NCBI GenBank assembly: GCA_024638345.1
Contig: JAHEKL010000118.1
Location: 1-7,872 of the forward strand
Reading direction: 5' to 3'
From: Gammaproteobacteria bacterium
GTDB taxonomy: Bacteria > Gemmatimonadota > Gemmatimonadetes > Longimicrobiales > Gaopeijiaceae
Length of the DNA: 7,872 nt
The notes under the pieces were generated by a model that ran no database searches, was not told the origin of the DNA, and worked only from the letters and a program-made list of their open reading frames with translations. This document shows positions 1 through 7,237 of the stretch, one piece after another (position 1 is the first letter of the stretch; each line of letters starts with the position of its first letter). Position numbers and translations under genes: made by a program.

Positions 1-870
1 CCTCCGGGGGCTCTTCGCCGTGGCCTTCTTGCCACTCGTCTTCTTGGGAGCGCCCGAGGCCGACTTCTTGCCGGCTCTCTCCGCAGGCTTCCTCTCGACG
101 TCCTCCTTGAGGCTGGCCTTCAGGGCCGACATCAGATCGATGATCTGAACCTGGGGCTCTTCTGCCGGCGCCACGGTGATCTCCTGGCCCTCGACCTTCT
201 GCTGGATCATCTCCAGCGTGGCTTCCCGGACCTCGTCGCGGTAGCTCTCCGGGTGGAACTCGGTGGTCGCCAGCTTCTCGATGAGCTGAGTGGCCAACGC
301 GAGCTCCTGCTTCTTCACCTCGCCGTCCTCGACCGGCACGTCGGCGACGGAGCGCACCTCGTCGGCGTAGCGAAGCTGCTCCATGACGAGCACTTCGCCC
401 ATGGGTCTCAGCATGACGAGATACTGGCGGCCGCGAGTGGCATACTTCCCGATCGCCACTCGACCGGTCTCGGCCAGAGCCGCCACGAACAGCCTGTACG
501 CCCGTGCGCCCCCCTTGTCAGGTCCCAGGTAGTAGGCTCGATCGAAGTATAGCCGATCCACCTCTTCACCGGGGACGAACTCGACGACCTCGATCGACTC
601 TCCCTTGGGTGCCTCGAGCGCCTTGAGCTCGTCGTCCGTGAAGATCACGTACTGACCCTTGGAGAACTCGTACCCTTTGACCATCTCGTCCCGCGGGACG
701 ATCTCCTCGTCTTTCGGGCAGATGTACTGCTGCTTGAGCCGAGTCCCGCACTTGCCGTGAAGCAGGTTGAACGAGACACGAGTGGAGGACTCCCCGGTCG
801 AAAAGAGCTTGACAGGGACCGAGACGAGTCCGAAGGAGACCGTAGTCGAGCTGATCGGGCGGGCAGGCAT
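1..870 (-). CDS. ku: Ku, DNA end-binding protein of bacterial NHEJ (3' end outside window)
   Basis: Ku forms a homodimeric ring that threads onto DNA double-strand ends, protects them and recruits LigD. The 290 codons visible begin at ATG (868-870) and stay open to the left edge, so the C-terminus is missing. The N-terminus has the bacterial Ku signature SFGLVSVPVKLF (residues 12-23). Further family segments are a Cys/His patch (H38, C41, C51), GYEFSKGQYV (67-76), YYLGPDKGG (113-121) and the late motif LMSALKASLK (246-255), which is usual for the end of the core domain. After about residue 260 the chain becomes a low-complexity Lys/Ala/Ser/Arg tail with several KK pairs. Such basic extensions are known from mycobacterial and other Ku proteins and bind DNA. 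No Shine-Dalgarno sequence is visible before the ATG; the bases there form half of a palindrome. The divergent neighbour ligD strongly supports the call. Confidence 0.97.
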   Translation of the reverse strand, partial: MPARPISSTTVSFGLVSVPVKLFSTGESSTRVSFNLLHGKCGTRLKQQYICPKDEEIVPRDEMVKGYEFSKGQYVIFTDDELKALEAPKGESIEVVEFVPGEEVDRLYFDRAYYLGPDKGGARAYRLFVAALAETGRVAIGKYATRGRQYLVMLRPMGEVLVMEQLRYADEVRSVADVPVEDGEVKKQELALATQLIEKLATTEFHPESYRDEVREATLEMIQQKVEGQEITVAPAEEPQVQIIDLMSALKASLKEDVERKPAERAGKKSASGAPKKTSGKKATAKSPRR

Positions 871-873
871 AGG

Positions 874-895
874 ACCGGAAAGATATGTTTCCGGT
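874..895. promoter_or_regulatory. Near-perfect palindrome in the ku-ligD intergenic region (putative operator or mRNA hairpin)
   Basis: The arms ACCGGAAA (874-881) and TTTCCGGT (888-895) are exact reverse complements. The six bases between them, GATATG, continue the symmetry around ATAT, so only one base pair of the 22-bp site breaks it. It lies 3 bp upstream of the ku start codon and 105 bp upstream of ligD. On the ku strand a weak promoter-like pair, TTGCTC (909 to 904) and TATCTT (885 to 880) with an 18-bp spacer, would place the -10 inside the palindrome. A bound repressor could then block ku. Alternatively the ku transcript could fold here into a hairpin just before its AUG. The symmetry is seen directly; either role is inferred. 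Confidence 0.6.
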
Positions 896-938
896 TTACG
901 ATCGAGCAACACTCTTGTGCGAGGCTCGAGGCAGGGCC

Positions 939-954
939 GATTCCGAGATTCCGG
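939..954. repeat. Short tandem repeat, two 8-bp units, in the ku-ligD intergenic region
   Basis: GATTCCGA (939-946) is followed directly by GATTCCGG (947-954), a head-to-tail pair differing in the last base. It sits about 46 bp before the ligD start. It could be a binding site for a regulator recognising direct repeats, or it could be chance in a short GC-rich spacer. No function is assigned. Confidence 0.3.
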
Positions 955-1000
955 CGAACGAGGTGCGGTCCAGCGCTGACCTGGAGTAACATACCCGACC

Positions 1001-3568
1001 ATGTCGTCCAAGAAGTCGGACCGTCTCGAGACCTACCGAGAGAAGCGATCGGCCTCCCGGACCCCCGAGCCTTTCGGGGTCACGGCGGCGAGCGCCCCCG
1101 TCGCGTCGACGGGGGGCCGTCTGTTCGTCGTACAGAAGCACTCCGCCCGGAACCTCCATTGGGATCTGCGTCTGGAATCGGACGGAGTCCTGCTTTCCTG
1201 GGCGGTCCCCAAGGGGCCGTCGCCGAACCCGGCGGACAAACGCTTGGCCGTTCATGTCGAGGACCATCCCCTGGATTACGCGGAGTTCGAGGGAGTGATT
1301 CCCGAGGGGGAGTACGGTGCCGGACCGGTCATCGTCTGGGACAAGGGAATCTGGATTCCGCTCGAGGACGAGCAAGAGGGAATGGAGAAGGGGAAGCTCT
1401 TGTTCGAGTTGCGTGGCTACAAGCTGCGGGGCCGCTGGACATTGGTGAAGACCAAGCAGTCGCAGAAGTCGTGGCTTCTGATCAAGGAACGAGACGGTTT
1501 CGTCCGTGAGGAGGGCACGGATCACTACCCCGATGACTCGATCTATTCGGGGCTCCTCGTGGACGACGTCCCGAACGTCGGCCAGCGGACGCTCGAGCTG
1601 CGCGAGAGGATCGAAGCCCTGGGAGCGAAGAATGGCCGGATAGACCCGCATCTCGTCGAGATCATGCTGGCAACGGCTCGGGAGGAGCCGTTCTCGAAGC
1701 CGGGATGGCTGTTCGAGATCAAGTACGACGGGTACCGTCTGGTCGCCGGGACGAAGGGCGGAGAGGCGACGCTCGTTTCCAGATCGGGTGGCGATTTCAC
1801 GGAGACGTTTCCCGATGTGGCGCGCGCCGTCCGGGGGCTTCCGTACGAGGGTCTCGTGCTGGACGGGGAGGTCGTCGTTCACGACGAGCGCGGACTACCC
1901 AGCTTCGGTCGGCTCCAGAAACGAGGGCTGCTCCGCCGCCGCACCGACGTCGCCCGAGCTGCGCTGGAGCTCCCGGCCACCTACTACGCGTTCGATCTAC
2001 TCGGCTTCGACGACCTCGATCTGCGGGGTCTGCCCCTGCTTGAGCGAAAGCAGCTTCTCCGGGAAATCCTGCCGGGCATCGGACCGATTCGATTCTCGGA
2101 TCACATCGAGGAGATGGGCGCCGAGATGTATCAGCAGGTGTGCTCGATGGGCCTCGAGGGAGTAGTGGGCAAGAAGGCGGACGGACGCTACCGCGGAGGT
2201 CGCTCCAGAGACTGGGTCAAGGTTCGGGCGCTCGTCACGGACGACTTCGTCATCGTGGGCTGGACCGAGCCGAAAGGATCGAGATCCGGCTTCGGAGCGC
2301 TTCACCTGGCCCAGTTCGGAGAACAGGACGAGCTGGTATACGTGGGCAGTGTCGGAACCGGCTTCGACGATGCGCTCTTGCGGGCGCTGTCCGAACGGCT
2401 GACCGCCCTCGAACGGGACGAACCCTCATTCGACGGGTCCGTGCCGGACGGAGGCGGAAGGGGGGACAGGGGACATCACTGGGTGACTCCCGAGCTGGTC
2501 TGCGAGGTCCGCTACAAGGAGTTCACCGAGCAGAGGCTGTTGCGACATCCCGTCTTCGTCCGGCTCCGCGACGACAAGCCCCCGACGGAGTGCATCCTGC
2601 CGGAGGTGCGTGAGGCCGGCCTCGACGGGCCAAACCTTCCGGAGCCGGTGGCCCACACTTCCGGAGAGCCCGTCAGGGAGGTTCCGTTCACTAACCTCGA
2701 CAAGGTGTTCTGGCCCGAGCGCGGGCACACCAAGGGAGATCTCATCGAGTACTACCGCGCGGTGTCGGAGTGGCTCCTTCCCTACCTCCACGACCGCCCC
2801 CTGGTCCTGACCCGGTATCCGGACGGCATCGACGGGAAGTCGTTCTTCCAGAAGAACGCGCCCGAGTGGGCCCCGGACTGGATCAGCACTCTGAAGCTCT
2901 GGAGCGAGGACTCGGAGCGGGAGATCGAGTACTTCGTCTGCAACGACCTCGAGTCGCTCCTTTATGTCGCGAACCTCGGCACGATCCCGCTCCACATCTG
3001 GTCGAGCTGCGTGACCAGCCTCGGCCAACCGGACTGGTGCATCCTCGATCTGGACCCCAAGGATGCGCCCTTCGAGGACGTCGTCTCGATCGCCAGGCAT
3101 ATTCACAAGCTCTGTGACGAGATCGACCTACCCTGTTTCCCGAAGACCAGCGGATCGACCGGGCTTCACGTCCTGATTCCCCTGGGCCGACAGTGCACGT
3201 ACGAGCAGTCCAAAGCGTTGGCCGAGTTGCTGGCTCGGGTCGTGGCGACCGACCTCCCGGATATCGCGACGATCACCAGAAGCCCCAAGCAGCGGGGGGG
3301 TCGCGTGTACGTCGATTTCGTGCAGAACGGACACGGTCGGCTGCTCGTGGCCCCGTTCAGTGTTCGTGCGGTGCCCGAGGCGGCGGTATCGGCACCTCTC
3401 AAGTGGACCGAAGTGACACGTCGGCTCACGGCGAGGTCCCATACGATGGAAACCCTACCCAAGCGGATGCGTCGCTTGGGCGCCGATCCACTCGCGCCGG
3501 TGCTGGACCTGAAGCCGGACCTGCTCGGGGCGCTGACGCAGCTAGCAGGGCGCCTGAAGGATCGCTAA
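1001..3568 (+). CDS. ligD: ATP-dependent DNA ligase D, multifunctional NHEJ enzyme (PE-LIG-POL)
   Basis: LigD processes, fills in and seals Ku-bound DNA ends. The 855-aa protein has all three domains in the order of Pseudomonas LigD (about 840 aa), not the mycobacterial POL-PE-LIG order. The 3'-phosphoesterase spans about residues 40-165, with likely metal and catalytic residues H47, H53, D55, R57, H89 and Y93. The ligase spans about 215-535: nucleotidyl-acceptor K241 in EIKYDGYR, E290 in LDGEVVV, YYAFDLLGFD (328-337), EGVVGKK (386-392) and DWVKVR (404-409), then an OB-fold region ending RLRDDKPP. The AEP-type polymerase spans about 560-850, with metal-binding D683 and D685 in LDLDPKD, H723 in STGLHV and D772 in VYVDF. 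No key residue is missing. ATG 1001 is bounded by an in-frame TGA at 977-979. A GGAG lies 14 bases upstream, a long spacing. It is divergent from ku, and its TAA overlaps the stop of the convergent hydrolase gene. Confidence 0.98.
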   Translation: MSSKKSDRLETYREKRSASRTPEPFGVTAASAPVASTGGRLFVVQKHSARNLHWDLRLESDGVLLSWAVPKGPSPNPADKRLAVHVEDHPLDYAEFEGVIPEGEYGAGPVIVWDKGIWIPLEDEQEGMEKGKLLFELRGYKLRGRWTLVKTKQSQKSWLLIKERDGFVREEGTDHYPDDSIYSGLLVDDVPNVGQRTLELRERIEALGAKNGRIDPHLVEIMLATAREEPFSKPGWLFEIKYDGYRLVAGTKGGEATLVSRSGGDFTETFPDVARAVRGLPYEGLVLDGEVVVHDERGLPSFGRLQKRGLLRRRTDVARAALELPATYYAFDLLGFDDLDLRGLPLLERKQLLREILPGIGPIRFSDHIEEMGAEMYQQVCSMGLEGVVGKKADGRYRGGRSRDWVKVRALVTDDFVIVGWTEPKGSRSGFGALHLAQFGEQDELVYVGSVGTGFDDALLRALSERLTALERDEPSFDGSVPDGGGRGDRGHHWVTPELVCEVRYKEFTEQRLLRHPVFVRLRDDKPPTECILPEVREAGLDGPNLPEPVAHTSGEPVREVPFTNLDKVFWPERGHTKGDLIEYYRAVSEWLLPYLHDRPLVLTRYPDGIDGKSFFQKNAPEWAPDWISTLKLWSEDSEREIEYFVCNDLESLLYVANLGTIPLHIWSSCVTSLGQPDWCILDLDPKDAPFEDVVSIARHIHKLCDEIDLPCFPKTSGSTGLHVLIPLGRQCTYEQSKALAELLARVVATDLPDIATITRSPKQRGGRVYVDFVQNGHGRLLVAPFSVRAVPEAAVSAPLKWTEVTRRLTARSHTMETLPKRMRRLGADPLAPVLDLKPDLLGALTQLAGRLKDR

Positions 3569-4260
3569 TCGGGACCGGATCCGCTTTGCGCTCCGCCAAG
3601 CCACATGGCCGTCACCTCGGTCAGCTCGTCGAGCACGTCGTCCTCCGTTCTGCCGGAGCGCTTGAGCATGTGAAACGAGTGGTCCGCACCCTCGATGACG
3701 TGCAGATGCACCGAAGATCCGAGTGAACGGCAGACCGGCCGGAGGAGCTCCAGCTCGGAGAGTGAGTCCCTCGTTCCCTGGAGGAAGAGCATCGGCACGG
3801 GAACTCCCGAGAGGTGCTCGGCGCGCTCGATCGAGGGACGACCTGCGGGATGAAGAGGGAATCCGAAGAACACCAGGCCTCTCACACTCGGCAAGCCAGC
3901 TCCGGAGGCGGTCTGCGATGTCATTCTCCCGCCCATCGACTTGCCGCCTGCGAAGAGAGGAACACCGGGTAGAACACCTTCCGCGGCCGAGACCGCACTG
4001 CGAACGGTCGCCCTGAGAACGCCGGGTGGATCCGGACGACGACGCCCGGCCTCGGTGTAGGGAAACTGATAGCGCAGGGTGGCGATCCTCCTTTCCGCCA
4101 GCCGGCCGGCGACCCCCTCCATGAATCGGTGCCGCATTCCCGCCCCGGCACCGTGCGCCAAGACGAGCACGGCCTTCGCGTCTGCTGGATTCACCAGGCA
4201 CGCGGAGACGTGACCGACACGCTCTCCGACGGCGATCCTGAAGTCGCGTGCCGAGGTCAC
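3565..4260 (-). CDS. Alpha/beta hydrolase, KANL3/TEX30-like small hydrolase
   Basis: A 231-aa, probably cytoplasmic single-domain alpha/beta hydrolase. The fold is shown by LVLAHGAGAGMRH (residues 32-44, oxyanion-hole region) and by nucleophile elbow GGKSMGG with Ser108. The acid is probably Asp165 in GTRDSL and the base His194 in ADHSFHML, so the triad looks complete. The HGAGAG and GGKSMGGR style is typical of the small predicted hydrolases related to KANL3/TEX30 and dienelactone hydrolases; the substrate is unknown. The start is GTG (4258-4260), since an in-frame TGA lies two codons upstream at 4264-4266. The GTG overlaps the stop of the DUF72 gene by 4 bp (GTGA), which implies translational coupling. 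A weak GAGG lies just before it. The stop TAG (3565-3567) overlaps the ligD stop on the other strand. Confidence 0.9.
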   Translation of the reverse strand: MTSARDFRIAVGERVGHVSACLVNPADAKAVLVLAHGAGAGMRHRFMEGVAGRLAERRIATLRYQFPYTEAGRRRPDPPGVLRATVRSAVSAAEGVLPGVPLFAGGKSMGGRMTSQTASGAGLPSVRGLVFFGFPLHPAGRPSIERAEHLSGVPVPMLFLQGTRDSLSELELLRPVCRSLGSSVHLHVIEGADHSFHMLKRSGRTEDDVLDELTEVTAMWLGGAQSGSGPD

Positions 4261-4964
4261 GCCTCATCCACGACATCGGCGAACTGGCGGGCGAGCCGCG
4301 GCCCCGCCCCTGCGTCCTCGTGCTTGAAGAAGACGTAGAGGTCGTGCCATCCGGGCTGTGCCAGCCTGGCCGACCAGTCGCGGAGATCGCCGAGCTCGTA
4401 CTCCTCCTTTCTGAGACGGGCGTATCCGAAGGATGCAGTGTCGACCACGACCGGGGGCAGCTTTTCGTTTCCCGAGTCCGCCACGACGAGCGCTGCCGAT
4501 CGGTTTTCGAGCGCCTCATAGACCTCCTGGTTGAACCACGAAGAGCTTCGAAACTCGAACGCGGCCCGGAATCCATCCGGAAAGAGAGCGAGGAAGTCGC
4601 GGAGCAGCTCGATGTCCTTCTTCAGGTAGGGCGGTAGCTGAAAGAGCATCGGACCGAGACGCGCACCCAGCTCCGATGCCGTACCGATGAGGTACTCGAG
4701 CTCGTCCCCGCAGTCCTTCAGCTTCTTGAAGTGCGTGATCTTCCGCGACGCCTTCAGCACGAACGAGAACCGCTCCGGGACCTGGTCTGCCCATCCGCTC
4801 AAGAGCTTTGCGCTGGGCATGCGGTAGAAGGTGTTGTTGATCTCCACCGCATTCAGCTGGCTGCCGTAGTACTTCAGCATCCCGCGATCCGGAAGGTCCT
4901 CCGGGTAGAAGGCGCCCTTCCACTCCTTGTAGGCGAAGCCGCTCGTGCCCACCCATAGGTTCAT
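4257..4964 (-). CDS. DUF72 (YecE-like) family protein
   Basis: A full-length 235-aa member of the DUF72 family, a TIM-barrel-like fold of unknown biochemical role. Conserved blocks occur in order: VGTSGFAYKEWKGAFYP (residues 5-21), AVEINNTFYRMP (39-50), FVLKASRKITH (68-78), GPMLFQLPP (104-112), AFEFRSSSW (135-143) and YARLRKEEYE (181-190). YVFFKHEDAGAGPRLA (210-225) stands where many members have a YVYFNN-type block. This matches a common FKHED-type subgroup. ATG 4962-4964 is fixed because an in-frame TGA directly precedes it. The only ribosome-binding candidate is a weak GGAA 12 bases upstream. The gene lies 66 bp after the YaiO-like gene on the same strand, and I see no convincing terminator or promoter in that gap. 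Its end overlaps the hydrolase start by 4 bp, so the two are probably co-expressed. Confidence 0.93.
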   Translation of the reverse strand: MNLWVGTSGFAYKEWKGAFYPEDLPDRGMLKYYGSQLNAVEINNTFYRMPSAKLLSGWADQVPERFSFVLKASRKITHFKKLKDCGDELEYLIGTASELGARLGPMLFQLPPYLKKDIELLRDFLALFPDGFRAAFEFRSSSWFNQEVYEALENRSAALVVADSGNEKLPPVVVDTASFGYARLRKEEYELGDLRDWSARLAQPGWHDLYVFFKHEDAGAGPRLARQFADVVDEA

Positions 4965-5030
4965 TCAGATGACCGGTTCCAAGGGTTCGCTCCCGATGGG
5001 GAAGATCCTACCTCTGCCACACTGCGCGGT

Positions 5031-5801
5031 CTAGAATCGAGCCGTCAATCCCAGGGTGACGCGACGGCGAGCCGGGATTCGCTCGAAATCGTGGACGCCC
5101 AGCCCCACGTGGAAGCCGAAGGGCTCCCGGAAGGTCCGCTGGACAGTCACCTGAGCGAACCAGGTGTCTCGGACGTCGAGGAGAGGACCCGGGCCGACCG
5201 TTACCGCCTCACCCCCAAATCCCGCGGCACCTTCGATGAACTGACGACCGTCGTCCATGAAGAAGCGTCGCGCGGAAAGCGCAGCGCCCCCGACTCGGGT
5301 GCCGGAGATCTCGGCCAGGTTCGCCCGGGCTCTCAGATACCAGGCCGACACGTAGCGCCCCACGCCCACGCCACCCACGAACACGTTCGGGCCCGGCACG
5401 TTCATGTGCCACGCGCTTCCCGCCACCTCCCAACCGCCCGCCAGCGACTGAAACACCTCGAGCCGCCAGTCCGACCTCGGGGTGACCTGTGATTGACTCC
5501 CGGCCCGCACCCGGAGATTCCCATAGGCGCCCGACCAAAGGTTCAGGTATCCATCGATGGCGAGGGCTTCGTCGGCGAAGTCGAACCGCTCGGTCCGCTC
5601 GGCCTCGACGGCGAGCGCTCCCCGATCGAACTGACGTACCGCCACCGTTCGCAGGGTCTCCCAGTCGGTCCAGACCGGGGAGGATCCGGCGAAAAGGTCG
5701 CGGTCGTAGAAGACCGCGGCGAACCACGGAGTCTGGGCTTGTGCGGGGGACACACAGGTCACCAGCACGATCAGGGTCAGTGCGAGCGAGAGCAATCTCA
5801 T
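5031..5801 (-). CDS. YaiO-like outer-membrane beta-barrel protein
   Basis: A 256-aa exported protein, last gene of a coupled HEAT-glycosyltransferase-barrel set. Residues 1-22 form a signal peptide: MRLL, a hydrophobic core, then AQA before QTPW. The mature part is rich in alternating aromatic/small-residue strands typical of a beta-barrel (FAAVFYDRDL, YLNLWSGAYGNLRVRAG, WEVAGSAWHM, VGRYVSAWYLRARANL, FGFHVGLGVHDF). It ends in VTLGLTARF, whose terminal Phe is the usual outer-membrane insertion signal. Size, the early aromatic/Asp block and the pairing with a PgaC-like glycosyltransferase fit the YaiO family. The Escherichia coli relatives yaiO and yaiP also lie close together. The start is ATG 5799-5801 with GGAGGA 9 bases upstream. 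The frame stays open for about 230 codons further upstream, but that part overlaps the glycosyltransferase gene and is not real. A role in exporting or anchoring polysaccharide is inferred. Confidence 0.85.
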   Translation of the reverse strand: MRLLSLALTLIVLVTCVSPAQAQTPWFAAVFYDRDLFAGSSPVWTDWETLRTVAVRQFDRGALAVEAERTERFDFADEALAIDGYLNLWSGAYGNLRVRAGSQSQVTPRSDWRLEVFQSLAGGWEVAGSAWHMNVPGPNVFVGGVGVGRYVSAWYLRARANLAEISGTRVGGAALSARRFFMDDGRQFIEGAAGFGGEAVTVGPGPLLDVRDTWFAQVTVQRTFREPFGFHVGLGVHDFERIPARRRVTLGLTARF

Positions 5802-7237
5802 GCGACTTGTTCCTCCGTAGCTCCGAAGCCTCTTCTCTCCATCTCCCCCCATGTGGTCACGCCTCTCGCCTTCGAGATCATGCCGCGCAGCCGCCAGAAC
5901 GTGATGAGCTGCCGGTAGCCGAAATTCTCGGCGATGGCGAGCCAGAACAGGTGAAGGAGATCTTTGGTCCTCGGGTATCGTTTGAAGGTCAGCTCCTCGA
6001 GACCCACTGCGGTGACGGACAGCGTCGTGCCGAGCACGGCTGCCAGGGCGATGAAGGCGAGGATATAGGCCGGGGAAGCTCGACCGGTTAGGATCGCTGC
6101 TACGAACGTCAGGTATCCGACAGCCTCGATCAGCGGGCCGAGCATCTCGAGAAAGAAGTAGTACGGGTAGGCGACGAGCCCAACCCGTCCGAATCGCGGA
6201 TTCAGGAGCATCTTCCTGTGCCGCGAGAGCGTTTCGATCAGCCCCCGCTGCCATCGATCGCGCTGCTTGCCGAGCTGTTTGAGGCTCTCCGGTGCTTCGG
6301 TCCAAGCGACAGGGTCGGGTACGAAGGAGATCCGATAGGGCTCGCGCTTCTCCCTGAAATGTCGGTGAAGTCGGACCACGAGCTCCATGTCTTCGCCGAC
6401 GGTGTCCGTCGCGAATCCTCCTGCGGCGACAACCGCGGAACGCCGGAACATGCCGAAGGCGCCGGAGATGATCAGCGTCGCATCGATCGCGTCCCAACCC
6501 ATTCGTCCGGACAGGAACGCTCTCAGGTACTCCAGAACCTGCAGACGGGCGAGAAGGGACTTCGGCAGGCGTACGTCGACCAGACGACCAGAGCGGAAGC
6601 TACACCCGTTGGCGATACGGATGATTCCCCCTGCGGCCACCATGAAGACGTCCTCCATGAATGCCCGCGCCAACCTTGTGAGCGCGTCTCGCTCGGGCAG
6701 CGAGTCCGCATCCATTGCGCAGAACAGTGGAGTCCGACAGTGGTTCAACCCCGCGTTGAGGGCATCCGCCTTCCCTCCGTTCTCCTTATCGATCACCCAT
6801 AGCTCGGGGTGCGTGGGGCTGTGCCAGGCTCCACGGATCGGTGCGGTCGGGAGCCGCGCCACCGCGAACCTCGGGGACCGCTTCAGATCGAACTCCTGCT
6901 TCAGGCGAGCGAGGGTTCCGTCGGTCGAGCCGTCGTTGACCACGAGCACGCGGAACTCTGGGTACTCCAGCCCCAGCAGTGCCCGAACGGCGTCTATGCA
7001 GGTCGCCTCCTCGTTGTAGGCCGGGGCGATCAGTGTGATCGGAGGCGCGGCTACGGACCGCATCAGGTCCTCCAGATAGACCGATCTCAAGCGCAGCGCG
7101 TGCTTCCTGAGCGAGCGGAAGGCCACCACTGTCATGACCATGTAGGTAAGGCTCAGAAGCGCGAAGTAGACGAGAACGACGACGTTGTATCCATCCAACG
7201 CGGCCCAGAGCCAATCCGCCACTTGGCTGCCGGACAT
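5798..7237 (-). CDS. Membrane glycosyltransferase family 2, PgaC/YaiP-like processive polysaccharide synthase
   Basis: A 479-aa inner-membrane enzyme expected to polymerise a nucleotide-sugar into a surface polysaccharide from the cytoplasmic face. One N-terminal helix (about residues 17-40) precedes the GT-A domain. The full processive GT2 motif set is present: APAYNEE (71-77), VVNDGSTDGT with D102, KENGGKADALNAG (151-163), D176 and D178 in AMDADS, SGAFGMFRR (258-266), E282-D283 in VGEDME, and Q325-R328-W329 of the QxxRW motif. C-terminal hydrophobic segments at about 352-384, 388-411 and 425-448 would form the translocation channel. The sugar is not readable; N-acetylglucosamine is possible by analogy with PgaC. 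I chose ATG 7235-7237 because GGAGGA lies 8 bases upstream, whereas the next upstream ATG at 7246 overlaps that site. The start overlaps the HEAT gene stop (TGATG), and the stop overlaps the barrel gene start (ATGA). Confidence 0.95.
   Translation of the reverse strand: MSGSQVADWLWAALDGYNVVVLVYFALLSLTYMVMTVVAFRSLRKHALRLRSVYLEDLMRSVAAPPITLIAPAYNEEATCIDAVRALLGLEYPEFRVLVVNDGSTDGTLARLKQEFDLKRSPRFAVARLPTAPIRGAWHSPTHPELWVIDKENGGKADALNAGLNHCRTPLFCAMDADSLPERDALTRLARAFMEDVFMVAAGGIIRIANGCSFRSGRLVDVRLPKSLLARLQVLEYLRAFLSGRMGWDAIDATLIISGAFGMFRRSAVVAAGGFATDTVGEDMELVVRLHRHFREKREPYRISFVPDPVAWTEAPESLKQLGKQRDRWQRGLIETLSRHRKMLLNPRFGRVGLVAYPYYFFLEMLGPLIEAVGYLTFVAAILTGRASPAYILAFIALAAVLGTTLSVTAVGLEELTFKRYPRTKDLLHLFWLAIAENFGYRQLITFWRLRGMISKARGVTTWGEMERRGFGATEEQVA
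5811..5816 (-). promoter_or_regulatory. Ribosome binding site of the YaiO-like gene
   Basis: GGAGGA on the minus strand, 9 bases before ATG 5801, inside the last codons of the glycosyltransferase gene. It decides the barrel-protein start, which is also where the signal peptide begins, and rules out the longer open frame. Its position inside the upstream gene suggests that terminating ribosomes can reinitiate. Confidence 0.8.

Noticed and set aside
757..1509. 250-codon plus-strand frame crossing the ku start, the intergenic region and ligD
   Set aside because: It overlaps two well-supported genes in other frames and its translation is Gly/Arg-rich low-complexity sequence without family features.
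896..1882. 328-codon open frame on the minus strand opposite the start of ligD
   Set aside because: It lies antisense to the clearly conserved LigD phosphoesterase and ligase domains, has no recognisable domain, and is rich in Arg/Leu/Pro as expected from the complement of GC-rich coding DNA.
2426..3106. 226-codon minus-strand frame inside ligD
   Set aside because: It is antisense to the ligase-polymerase part of LigD, shows no domain, and has codon bias consistent with a shadow frame.
3576..3583. CGGATCCG palindrome just after ligD as a terminator stem
   Set aside because: It is only 8 bp with no loop and no following T-run, and it lies within the hydrolase coding region, so it is probably chance.
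3542..4576. 344-codon minus-strand frame across the hydrolase and DUF72 genes
   Set aside because: The same strand already carries two recognisable proteins in other frames; this translation is Arg/Ser-rich with no domain.
4965..5030. Possible terminator or promoter in the 66-bp gap between the YaiO-like and DUF72 genes
   Set aside because: Only weak short complementary segments (around CCCATCGGG) without a U-tract and no convincing -35/-10 pair are seen, so nothing is annotated.
5802..6497. N-terminal extension of the YaiO-like frame by about 230 codons
   Set aside because: The extension overlaps the glycosyltransferase in another frame and is Arg-rich nonsense. The signal peptide and a GGAGGA site both mark ATG 5801 as the start.
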